Assembly (NCBI GenBank): GCA_023417785.1
Contig: JAEZEH010000086.1
Coordinates: 1 to 8,293 of the forward strand
Source: Bacteroidota bacterium
GTDB taxonomy: Bacteria; Bacteroidota; Bacteroidia; Cytophagales; Cyclobacteriaceae
DNA length: 8,293 bases
Reading direction: 5' to 3'
The notes under the pieces are model-generated. The model ran no database searches. It was not told where the DNA came from and saw nothing but the letters and a program-made list of their open reading frames with translations. This document shows positions 1 to 7,398 of the stretch, one piece after another (the stretch's first letter is position 1; every line of letters begins with the position of its first letter). The position numbers were made by a program, and so were the translations under genes.

Positions 1-842
1 GTGGACGCATATTGAAGTATTTCACGCGCAACCAGGGATACCGGAGTCGCAGAACGCGAAGGTATCTCTGACTTCGCAGCGTTAATCGTAACCGTTAATC
101 CGGCTTCATTCATTCCCGAAAGCACACCGGTCATCCCGCCAAAGGTGACCATCATAAAACGGTATCCCTTTTCAGGTTTGTAAAAGGCTACAATCTTATC
201 GCGAGCAAAGTCGTCGCCGACATAGAAGTCAAAGTTCCTGCCAATGATCATTGAACCATCTTCGGAAGCATCGCCCCATGTGGCAAAAGCTGTGCATCCC
301 ACCAGCGACATATTTTGAAGTGCGTGCCCGATATCGTGAGCCGCGTGATAATTCAATATCCGCTGGTAGGGTTCCGCAATGTGATTGTATTCCGGCGACG
401 CAGCCTTTGAAACACCATAGATCTCCAGCTGATATTCCTCGGGTACGTGCTCCGTTATGTCGCGGTTAAAAAATCCGATAAAGTATTTAAGAACAGAACG
501 GTAGGCGGAAGAAGGTACCAGCGTCTCAATTTGTTTGTTGAAAACTTCTTCCTGGTACTTCACGAGTTCACTGGTAAGCTTACCGTTGCGAAGTCCCAGT
601 TCGTAGGGGGCACCTTCAACGTAAAGCTCGTAAAGGCCGCTCTCACTTTGACGGAACCAGCTGTTGCCGATTTTAAACAGTCCGGAATCAACCTGTACAA
701 CGTTGGCGCTATCCACCTGAGGTGATGATGTCACCGGAGGATTGGTAACACTGACCGCGCGTACGTACATGGTGAATGCTATTAGCAGAACAACGAAGCC
801 GCCGACGAGGATCAGTACTATTTTTCCAATGCGTTTAAGCAT
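1..842 (-). CDS. C45-family autoproteolytic acyltransferase/hydrolase (AAT-like Ntn-hydrolase), 3' end cut by window edge
   Basis: I translated this frame by hand: it is open for 280 codons from the ATG at 842 to the left edge, so the C-terminus is missing. Residues 5-27 form one hydrophobic segment after MLKR, a signal anchor that would place the enzyme in the periplasm. The core motif is VGCTAFA, with the likely nucleophile Cys183 after Gly182. It is followed by GRNFDF, where Arg202 and Asp205 keep the R-x-x-D spacing of choloylglycine hydrolase and AAT relatives. In this family (MEROPS C45, Pfam AAT) the protein cuts itself before the Cys, which then forms or breaks amide or ester bonds with acyl groups. 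An in-frame TAA three codons upstream fixes the start, and the purine run AAAGGAG lies just before it. The gene overlaps the oxidoreductase stop by 8 nt. The family call is firm. The substrate is unknown; given the operon, an acyl-polyene linkage is plausible, but this is inference. Confidence 0.85.
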   Translation of the reverse strand, partial: MLKRIGKIVLILVGGFVVLLIAFTMYVRAVSVTNPPVTSSPQVDSANVVQVDSGLFKIGNSWFRQSESGLYELYVEGAPYELGLRNGKLTSELVKYQEEVFNKQIETLVPSSAYRSVLKYFIGFFNRDITEHVPEEYQLEIYGVSKAASPEYNHIAEPYQRILNYHAAHDIGHALQNMSLVGCTAFATWGDASEDGSMIIGRNFDFYVGDDFARDKIVAFYKPEKGYRFMMVTFGGMTGVLSGMNEAGLTVTINAAKSEIPSRSATPVSLVAREILQYAS

Positions 843-2349
843 TCTCCTTTATTTTGTCAATCATATAGTCAATGCCCAATATCTCTGAACAGGTTAGCAC
901 TGAACTTACGGTAACCCCTAAAACGCCATGAAGGTTCAGGTTCTGGCCCGTCAGGTAAAGGTTGGGGATTTTTGTCCGGGGCGAGATGAATGTTTTCATG
1001 GGTTCACGATAGTCTTTCACGAACCCATAGAGTGATCCGTCGGACGTTCCAATGTAATCGCGGACGGACAACGGCGTAGCGGGATAATACGATTGTATAG
1101 CGTCTTTGAAACCAGGAAATTTTTTCTCGACCACGTCAAAAAGTTGCTCCGCTTTTTCTTTCTTGAAAGCTTCATAATCATCACCCCTGCTTTCCTCTTT
1201 AGCAACCGTGTTAAATGTATCAGCCCATTTTGCCACGTCTTCGAAGCGCATATAGGTCATCAGCGTAACGGCCTCCGCATACTTTTGATCGCCCCGGGAT
1301 GACGCTGAGAAAAACATTGCATAACCCCGCGGCCAGTTATCCTTAGTATAATTGAGTACGCACCACGCATCGTTCTCAGCAAAATAATAGTAATTATGAT
1401 TCACATACCTGATGTGGTTTTTTTTCAAGACCACATTAACATAAAACATTGAAATCGAATTATCGAGACTTCGGAGTCTGGTCCGAAAAGCCTTCTTCAG
1501 CATGTCGCTTTCTGTCATTTCGATGGTTCGCGTAGGATGAACATTTGAAATAAACAGGTCACCGTGATAACGCACCCCCTCGTCTGTCTCCGCATACACG
1601 AGCTTTTTACCTTCTTCAACCAATCGCACTACGTTCTGGTGCTTTAGCATCACGCCGCCCCGCGAAAGGATTTCACGTGAAAGATGTCGTGCTATCTGCG
1701 AGCCCCCGTCAACGAAACGCCAGCTGCTTTCAATATAGCTGTTCAGGACCAGCGCATGCACGTAAAGTGGAGTCTTATAGGGAATACCGGCATAAAGAAG
1801 ACTGGTACCAGCCAGAACATTTTGCAGCTTCTTGTTCGGCGTAAGCGACTCGAGAAAAGTCTGCGTATCTATTTCGAGGACGCCAACTTTTTCAAAGTAA
1901 TCACCATGTCGAAGGTTGTACAGAGGAAACTTGCTGCAAACGTCTTTGATCTTATCACAATATCTTCGAATGGCGTCTTCCTCTTCGGGAAAATCGCGGA
2001 CCAACGTCTGAATGAAGTTTTCGTAACCCTGGGCATACCTGTATTCTTTCGGATCACCTTCGAATAACACCGCGTCAAATACGTCTTCGTCCAACTTCTT
2101 TAACTTGAGCTTGTCCATGATACCGAGGTATTTGAACAGCTGATAAAGGTTCTGGCCTTTGTCCAGACCCCCGACATAATGCACGCCGGAGTCAAAGATG
2201 ACGCGGTCGCGAACGAATGTCTGCAACGTGCCGCCTATTTGGTTGTTCTTTTCCAGGATACAAACATTGTAACCCTCTTTCGCCAGGATAGTGCCACAAG
2301 CCAGCCCACCGAGACCACTCCCTATAATCACCACATCATACTTTTTCAT
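835..2349 (-). CDS. CrtI/phytoene-desaturase-like FAD-dependent oxidoreductase
   Basis: This is a 504-residue flavoprotein of the phytoene desaturase/amine oxidase superfamily. The N-terminal Rossmann motif is visible: VVIIGSGLGGLACG at residues 6-19, the ribose-binding acidic residue Glu33 in ILEK, and the following IGG at 38-40. The C-terminal FAD-closing motif LYLTGQ followed by HGVLGV lies at about 464-479. Length is normal for the family (about 490-520). Such enzymes introduce or isomerise double bonds in polyenes, or saturate them; relatives are common in Bacteroidota flexirubin-type clusters, where the exact step is not established to my knowledge. The start ATG at 2349 overlaps the end of the exporter fusion by 14 nt and is preceded by AAAGGAG three bases upstream. 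The stop overlaps the next gene's start. The superfamily is secure; a desaturase as opposed to saturase or isomerase role cannot be told from sequence. A carotenoid substrate is less likely, since no carotenoid genes are adjacent. Confidence 0.9.
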   Translation of the reverse strand: MKKYDVVIIGSGLGGLACGTILAKEGYNVCILEKNNQIGGTLQTFVRDRVIFDSGVHYVGGLDKGQNLYQLFKYLGIMDKLKLKKLDEDVFDAVLFEGDPKEYRYAQGYENFIQTLVRDFPEEEDAIRRYCDKIKDVCSKFPLYNLRHGDYFEKVGVLEIDTQTFLESLTPNKKLQNVLAGTSLLYAGIPYKTPLYVHALVLNSYIESSWRFVDGGSQIARHLSREILSRGGVMLKHQNVVRLVEEGKKLVYAETDEGVRYHGDLFISNVHPTRTIEMTESDMLKKAFRTRLRSLDNSISMFYVNVVLKKNHIRYVNHNYYYFAENDAWCVLNYTKDNWPRGYAMFFSASSRGDQKYAEAVTLMTYMRFEDVAKWADTFNTVAKEESRGDDYEAFKKEKAEQLFDVVEKKFPGFKDAIQSYYPATPLSVRDYIGTSDGSLYGFVKDYREPMKTFISPRTKIPNLYLTGQNLNLHGVLGVTVSSVLTCSEILGIDYMIDKIKENA

Positions 2350-5300
2350 GGACTCCTTTCGGTTTCGAGATTACAAAAATAACATTTGACGTGTATGTCG
2401 TCTCATCCTGGATCCGGATCTTAAGACCGTTGTTTAAGGCCAGTTCCTCAAGATGACGACCCGATATGAAATTAAGTTTATTCCGTGCCTTGTTAAAGCC
2501 GAGTATCCTGACAGAGAACAGTTCGGTGAGCCACGTGCCCCGGTGGCGGTCATGCAGATCGCTGTTGCCGTCGCGGATGATAAGTTGCCCTCCGGGATTC
2601 AAGGCATCGAAACAACGCGCGAGAAGATCATCCTGTTCAGCGCGCTGAAGATAATGAAGTACATCACTGATGATGATAGCATCGTACTTTTCCAGGGGGA
2701 AGGTCATCACGTCAGAGCATACAAATTGCAGGTTCTCGCTCCTGGCAAAACCGTGACGCGCTGTGTCAATCTTTTCTTCGTCGTAGTCGACGGCGGTGAT
2801 GACGCGATGTTCCGACAGAAACTGAAGCATGTATGAAAGAAAGCCGTAACCACATCCCAGGTCGAGAATCTGGCCGTGAGTCGGAGTCAGTTCGTGGAAG
2901 CGGTCGTAGTTCTTCTCCAAACGCAGTTTGATGCGCATGTACCACTCGAGTACCGGGCCTTTATACAAATAATTGGTAATCACCCGTGCTGCCAGCGCAT
3001 CGGGAGTCCGGCATTCAGCTTCAAAAGTATCAAACTGTTCGCGGAAGTACCTGCTTATTTTCTTTGTACGTTCTGAGTAACCTACGCCGAACGCAGTATT
3101 TTCAGTGTTTATGCGCGGCAGGAATCTGATCGTAATGTATGAATCATTGACGTACATCGTACCCTTTGGTATTGCGTGACTTGCTCCGAGAATCAACACC
3201 GGTTGTACGGGTATTTGTAAAGATTCAGACAGATAAAACGCACCTTTATGAAATCGCCTTATCCGGCCGTCAACACTTCGGCTGCCTTCAGGGAACACGA
3301 CGATCGAATAACCCTGGGCCACGCTATGCCTGAGGTGCTCCACACTGCCTTCAGCGCCCTGCACCGCAGGGTAATAGTCCGCCAGCCTGACAACTCCGCC
3401 AAATATCGGCGAGTTCCAAACCCATTTATTGGTCATCAAAATCAGCTTCGGATCCAGCATTGTGCTCACCAGAATGTCCAGAAAGGACGAGTGATTGCTT
3501 ATTATAATGGCCGGCTCATCGAATGCGTTCGGGGCTTTCCCTTCAACCCGCACTCTTAAGTTAGCTGATCCATAAACAAGCCACCTGGTAAAAACACTAA
3601 TCAACTGATGAAAGAAAAGGCGAATCCGATCCCGCCGGAAAGGAATCAGTTTCAGAATGAGGCCGACAATTGTCAGGAAGAAGGAACCCAGGACAAAAAA
3701 GCCGTAGGTGTAAAGGGTCACCAGCATACCCTTCAGCGTCATTGGTTGCAGCCCCCGACTGGCACGGCTTGAGATAAGCCAACGGAAAAAGAAAGGCTCC
3801 AGCGTCTGTGACATCAGGAACACACATCCAATTCCAATTATGGATATCGCAGCAATAGACCGAAGCGCAGGATGTTCCGCGAAGATCAATACGCCTAACC
3901 CGGTCATCGTTGTAAACGCAGAAAGGAAGATGGATGTCCTCACAGAGGACAGGTGTTTCTTGCCCGCGCGATATTCTTCCAATAGCCCGTCCATGGTGAA
4001 AATGCTGTAATCATCCCCCAGTCCAAAGATGAAGGTACTTACCATTACATTGACGATATTGAATTCGATATTGAGGAGCGCCATTATCCCCAGAATCCAT
4101 ATCCACGTGAACAGCATGGGGACGAACGCAATAAAGGTCAGTTCAATCCGGCCATAAGAAATTAATAAAGCAAAGAATACAAGAATCGATGTAACGGACA
4201 GGATATACGTGAAATCAGCATTGACGTATTCTACAAACAGATTGGTAAGCATTCGTCGGTCGAACGAAAAGGATGGGGCGCCTTCGAGATGTGCACGAAG
4301 CTTTTCCTTGTCTTCGGGAAATACGTTTGCGAGTGAGATAACCGAAACGTCATCACCTTTCTCAATAATAAACTCATTGAAAAATGTTTGCCTCACAATC
4401 TCTTTCTCAGCTTGCTGCAGGGGCTGGTACTGTTTTGAAATCAGTGATTCAAAGTTGTTAAAAACCACCTGTGAAAAGTTGAGCGCCGCCCCTTCATTTT
4501 GGACGAGCGAGAAAATGCTGTCTTTGCGTTCCGGGGACCAGTAATCATTCCACCTTTTGATTCGCAATTCCTGAAGTGAATCAGAAATGAGGAAATCCGA
4601 AACTGAAGACAGTTTGTTTAGCGTCTTGTCCTTCGTAAGCGGATCGAGTTGCGCCAGCGTAACTTCATTTTTTCGCAGGGCGGCTTCCAGTGATGACCCT
4701 GTGGAAAGAATATAGGTCGAGGTTAACGAAGCGTTATTGATGGTTTCGAGCCGCTTTTCGGCGGTCCGCGTTTCTTCAGTCATGAAATTGAGACTGCCCA
4801 TATCTTCGTTGAAGTCAACACGGGTTGAGAAGATCAGGAACAGCGGCGTGAGAAAAAGAATAACGTAGACTAGCCAGCGTTTCGACTCAAGTGGGTACCC
4901 GATAATTCGTGACGCCAGGCTGTTGGATGACACTAACGTAAAGGGATTCCCGCCAACCAGGTGGGGCAGGAAAACAAGCGTACAAATAGCAGCCCCAATT
5001 AAACTGAAACCGGAGAAGACTCCGATATCCTGAAGCACGGCTGCGTTGGTAAACTTAAGCGAGAAAAAAGCCAGAACCGTTGTTGCGCTACCCAGCGTTA
5101 AAGGTTTTACCAGACTTTTGATGACAGCCTCAGGCGTGCGGAGATCTTTCAACAGCACCAGGTAATGCAACGCATAGTCTACTGCAACGCCAAGGATTAC
5201 GGCGCCCACAGCCAGCGCTAGTATAGACAACGACTCCTGAAAAAAGGAAATGCACGCCAGGGAGAAGATCCCGCCAAATACAACGGGGATCAAGATCAAA

Positions 5301-6190
5301 AATGGAATTCGTTTTTTTCGGAAGAATCCGAGAAGGGCAACCATAAGGAGCACTACCATCAGACTGACGGTAAGAATGGTGTCCTGCTGAAGCTGAGATG
5401 CGTTGCCGGCGGCGACGACTGAAGCCCCGAAGTATGAAGCCAGGAGTTGCGGATAGGCGGTTCCTACAGATTCCATAGTCACCTTGAGATCTTCAAGGAA
5501 CCTCGTATTGTTTCCCGTATCACCGGCAGAGTAAGCCGGCTGAATAAAAAACAGCAGATGACGGTGGTCGCGTGTTACAATGAAGTTATCGTATAACTCA
5601 AAGTTTTCGTCGTACTGAAGCCGTTCCAGCTTCTTTAAAACAAGAAAGGAAAAGCCAAGCGGATCGTTAACGATAATGTTTTTGGTGACGACGCCGGAGG
5701 GGCTGATCAACTGACGATAGTTGGATTGCAATATCGTTCCTGCATACGTGGGATTAGTGATCGAATCAATCGCAGCGTAGTCTTCATCGTTGAGAAATAC
5801 CGGCAAATGCTGCCGGATCGTCTGAAAGAGTTCGAGTACCCTGGCGTCATCCACCTCCGTTCGGATACCTTTGATATGCTCTGTGTGGCGATCCGCTATG
5901 CTGTCGGCAAGTTGTGTCGCGAACGCTATGAGATCATCCGGCTGCGGGGCGGTCGAACTGTCGCGCACCGAGATCATCATAACTAACCGTTCAGATACGC
6001 GGGAGTTCCTGAATACGTAGTCGAATTTTTCAACCCGCTCGTCGGACGGAAAAATGCGGGTTATGTCTTCTTCAAGCTTTATCGTAAACGCCCGCCAGCC
6101 CAGCAAGGCGATCAATGCAATAAATGAGATCGAGAATAGGAGACGCCTTTTGCGAAAGAAGGAATAGACGGAAACAAAAAAATTGTCCAT
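2336..6190 (-). CDS. Trifunctional MMPL-family exporter / lysophospholipid acyltransferase / class I SAM methyltransferase
   Basis: This is one uninterrupted 1284-residue protein with three parts. Residues 1-810 form an MMPL/RND transporter: TM1 at about 16-34, a periplasmic loop, TM bundle 271-411, TM at 439-455, a second loop, then TM bundle 660-805. Both half-transporters keep an Asp-Tyr pair (D338-Y339 in GVAVDYALHY; D727-Y728 in GLGDDYSIF), the pattern of the proton relay in MmpL3. Residues 822-850 add a TM pair leading into a PlsC-like acyltransferase with NHSSFLD (899-905; His900, Asp905) and FPEGSRS (966-972). Residues 1090-1284 are a methyltransferase with DLGCGYG (1110-1116), acidic Asp1135 and DAIIISDVLHYL (1170-1181). 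The start is fixed: an in-frame TAA lies 24 nt upstream, with no other start codon between and no clear Shine-Dalgarno. By analogy with aryl-polyene clusters, it would acylate, methylate and export the pigment lipid in the inner membrane. The domains are certain; the substrate is inferred. Confidence 0.93.
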   Translation of the reverse strand: MDNFFVSVYSFFRKRRLLFSISFIALIALLGWRAFTIKLEEDITRIFPSDERVEKFDYVFRNSRVSERLVMMISVRDSSTAPQPDDLIAFATQLADSIADRHTEHIKGIRTEVDDARVLELFQTIRQHLPVFLNDEDYAAIDSITNPTYAGTILQSNYRQLISPSGVVTKNIIVNDPLGFSFLVLKKLERLQYDENFELYDNFIVTRDHRHLLFFIQPAYSAGDTGNNTRFLEDLKVTMESVGTAYPQLLASYFGASVVAAGNASQLQQDTILTVSLMVVLLMVALLGFFRKKRIPFLILIPVVFGGIFSLACISFFQESLSILALAVGAVILGVAVDYALHYLVLLKDLRTPEAVIKSLVKPLTLGSATTVLAFFSLKFTNAAVLQDIGVFSGFSLIGAAICTLVFLPHLVGGNPFTLVSSNSLASRIIGYPLESKRWLVYVILFLTPLFLIFSTRVDFNEDMGSLNFMTEETRTAEKRLETINNASLTSTYILSTGSSLEAALRKNEVTLAQLDPLTKDKTLNKLSSVSDFLISDSLQELRIKRWNDYWSPERKDSIFSLVQNEGAALNFSQVVFNNFESLISKQYQPLQQAEKEIVRQTFFNEFIIEKGDDVSVISLANVFPEDKEKLRAHLEGAPSFSFDRRMLTNLFVEYVNADFTYILSVTSILVFFALLISYGRIELTFIAFVPMLFTWIWILGIMALLNIEFNIVNVMVSTFIFGLGDDYSIFTMDGLLEEYRAGKKHLSSVRTSIFLSAFTTMTGLGVLIFAEHPALRSIAAISIIGIGCVFLMSQTLEPFFFRWLISSRASRGLQPMTLKGMLVTLYTYGFFVLGSFFLTIVGLILKLIPFRRDRIRLFFHQLISVFTRWLVYGSANLRVRVEGKAPNAFDEPAIIISNHSSFLDILVSTMLDPKLILMTNKWVWNSPIFGGVVRLADYYPAVQGAEGSVEHLRHSVAQGYSIVVFPEGSRSVDGRIRRFHKGAFYLSESLQIPVQPVLILGASHAIPKGTMYVNDSYITIRFLPRINTENTAFGVGYSERTKKISRYFREQFDTFEAECRTPDALAARVITNYLYKGPVLEWYMRIKLRLEKNYDRFHELTPTHGQILDLGCGYGFLSYMLQFLSEHRVITAVDYDEEKIDTARHGFARSENLQFVCSDVMTFPLEKYDAIIISDVLHYLQRAEQDDLLARCFDALNPGGQLIIRDGNSDLHDRHRGTWLTELFSVRILGFNKARNKLNFISGRHLEELALNNGLKIRIQDETTYTSNVIFVISKPKGVHEKV

Positions 6191-6214
6191 TAGAAAGCCC
6201 GCCCGTAGATGAGG

Positions 6215-6553
6215 TTATACATTGCCCTTGCGCCTGCTGATTTTAAGTAAACCATAGGTTACCACTCCAAAGATAACACCTCCTGCGATGGCAAGTGTAA
6301 TTGCACCAAAAACATATTGGGCAAGACTATCCTGAATCATTACCAGTGTAATGTCACTGGAGAAGCTGATCCATTGTGCGCGCTCTCCCAACCATAGGCC
6401 GCCCGTAACATGACTTAAGAAAACGATAAACGGGATCATCGGCGGAATGCTTATGTTGGCCGCTATGATCACTAACGGTTTGTTCAGCTTGAAAAGGAAA
6501 CTTAATGCAATTGCCACGGCCAATTGAAATCCCCATATGGGTACGATGCCCAT
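6215..6553 (-). CDS. DUF2062 membrane domain, probable C-terminal half of a frameshifted GT2-DUF2062 protein
   Basis: The 112-residue product from the ATG at 6553 carries the hallmark DUF2062 core: GIVPIWGFQ, then ANISIPPMIPFI, then a final hydrophobic helix (about residues 80-105) and a basic end, ISRRKGNV. I do not think 6553 is the true start. The same frame stays open upstream to about 6646, right up to the poly-A tract, and there encodes FRQIIREHLFNPAES followed by SLKAVSVGFGIF. That is what a DUF2062 N-terminus looks like, including an amphipathic lead-in to the first membrane segment. No ATG, GTG or TTG occurs in this extra stretch, and the ATG at 6553 lacks the AAGG-type purine run found before most other starts in this operon. 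DUF2062 is commonly fused to family 2 glycosyltransferases, with no defined function. If translated alone, it would need reinitiation 29 nt after the glycosyltransferase stop. It ends 24 nt before the exporter. Confidence 0.8.
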   Translation of the reverse strand: MGIVPIWGFQLAVAIALSFLFKLNKPLVIIAANISIPPMIPFIVFLSHVTGGLWLGERAQWISFSSDITLVMIQDSLAQYVFGAITLAIAGGVIFGVVTYGLLKISRRKGNV

Positions 6554-6582
6554 GAAAATGCCAAATCCAACGGAGACTGCTT

Positions 6583-7398
6583 TCAGCGAGTCAGACTCGG
6601 CCGGGTTGAATAAGTGTTCCCTGATGATTTGGCGGAAGTTTTTTTTTTAAAGCTCCGGAAGAAATCCCGGGGTTTTATGTAAAGGAAAGTGATCAGTACC
6701 AGAAAGGTGTTAAGGATACTGATGCGCGTAAAATCTTTGAACGGCCGGAAATGTGAAACGCGCTCTTCCTTTTTGGGATAGAACACATTGACGGGGACTT
6801 CAATGATTTCGAGTCCGCTCCACGCAGCCCGCACCAGGACCTCTATCTCGAATTCATATTTGCGGGTAATGAAACGCATCGATTCAATTTCCTTTACGGG
6901 ATACAGCCGGTAACCGCTTTGGGTGTCGCTTACCTTAATTCCCGTTTCCAGACGGAACCAGAAGTTCGAGAAATTATTGCCGAAACTGCTTTTACCGGGA
7001 ACACTGGATTGATTCATGTTTCGCGCTCCGATAATCACGGCACGCGGATGGGCTCCCAATGCGCGAAGGAATTTGGGGAGATCATCCGGGTAATGCTGAC
7101 CATCACTGTCAATGGAAATGGCGTAATGATACCCAGCTTCGACGGCACGTTTGAAGCCGGTTCGCAATGCAAAACCTTTCCCTTTATTCGGGCCATAGGT
7201 CACTACATCAAGTTCCGGATAGTGCGATACTATTTCAGTTGTTTCGTCGGTTGACCCATCATTTACAACAATGATCTGGTTGGTATAACGCATGACGTCG
7301 TCAATCACCTTTCCGATCGTGGCTGCGTTATTGTAAGTGGGTATCAGCACGCAAACCTGCTGATCACGGAACAACTGATATGATTCGTCGCGGGTCAT
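6583..7398 (-). CDS. Family 2 glycosyltransferase (DPM/DPG-synthase-like), C-terminus altered by a frame change at a poly-A tract
   Basis: The 271-residue frame is a GT-A-fold GT2 enzyme. Residues 15-21 (VCVLIPTYNN start) open the nucleotide-binding fold. VVNDGST (44-50) and SIDSDGQ (95-101; DxD-type Asp97/Asp99) bind the nucleotide sugar and metal, and SDTQSGYRLY (157-166) is the acceptor-side signature of dolichyl-phosphate-mannose-synthase-like members. The hydrophobic stretch 227-240 precedes IKPRDFFRSFKKK. After Lys253 the frame runs through a 10-A tract into 18 residues (TSAKSSG... to R271) that look unrelated to the family. Adding one A would instead continue as NFRQIIREHLF into the DUF2062 domain, giving 394 residues. 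It presumably transfers a sugar to a lipid or polyene acceptor at the membrane; donor and acceptor are unknown. The start ATG at 7398 overlaps the dehydratase stop (ATGA, 4 nt), preceded by AGAAGG. The family call is secure; whether the break is real is not. Confidence 0.9.
   Translation of the reverse strand: MTRDESYQLFRDQQVCVLIPTYNNAATIGKVIDDVMRYTNQIIVVNDGSTDETTEIVSHYPELDVVTYGPNKGKGFALRTGFKRAVEAGYHYAISIDSDGQHYPDDLPKFLRALGAHPRAVIIGARNMNQSSVPGKSSFGNNFSNFWFRLETGIKVSDTQSGYRLYPVKEIESMRFITRKYEFEIEVLVRAAWSGLEIIEVPVNVFYPKKEERVSHFRPFKDFTRISILNTFLVLITFLYIKPRDFFRSFKKKTSAKSSGNTYSTRPSLTR
6587..6599. repeat. Short perfect palindrome (stem of five, loop of three)
   Basis: CGAGT and ACTCG flank a three-base loop, lying between the poly-A tract and the glycosyltransferase stop codon. 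It could form a small hairpin in the mRNA about 40 nt past the tract. That is farther than the usual spacing of a stimulatory structure for frameshifting, and no T run follows, so it is not a terminator. It may be chance. Confidence 0.3.
6639..6648 (-). other. Ten-A homopolymer at the GT2/DUF2062 frame junction (candidate slippage or contingency tract)
   Basis: On the coding strand the sequence is TTT, ten A, then CTTCC. In the glycosyltransferase frame it reads AAA AAA AAA ACT. In the DUF2062 frame it reads TAA AAA AAA AAC, so the downstream frame opens exactly at the tract. One extra A, or a ribosome slipping back by one base on A-AAA-AAA, yields Lys-Lys-Lys-Asn-Phe-Arg and joins the frames. 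An SD-like GGAG (coding strand; plus-strand positions 6653-6656) lies four bases upstream of the tract. Other A runs in the window reach only eight and leave their frames intact. Confidence 0.85.

Noticed and set aside
251..725. Two plus-strand open frames (251-469 and 447-725)
   Set aside because: They lie opposite the C45-like gene, which has clear family motifs in the minus frame; their own translations show no recognisable domain or start context.
1418..1425. Run of eight A (coding sense) in the oxidoreductase gene as a second slippage site
   Set aside because: The frame reads through as VLKKNHIRY with family-like sequence on both sides, so no frame change is needed.
3597..3827. Minus-strand 76-residue frame inside the exporter gene
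   Set aside because: It is a shifted-frame shadow of the membrane and linker region of the 1284-residue protein, whose own frame is continuous and motif-bearing.
2336..6190. Reading the MMPL protein as a drug-efflux pump
   Set aside because: The fused acyltransferase and methyltransferase and the operon context point to lipid or pigment export, not drug efflux.
6587..6599. Palindrome as a transcription terminator
   Set aside because: The stem is only five base pairs, no T run follows on the coding strand, and it lies within an operon whose downstream genes are coupled.
6919..7254. Plus-strand 111-residue frame opposite the glycosyltransferase
   Set aside because: It mirrors the conserved GT2 motifs on the other strand and has no family resemblance of its own.
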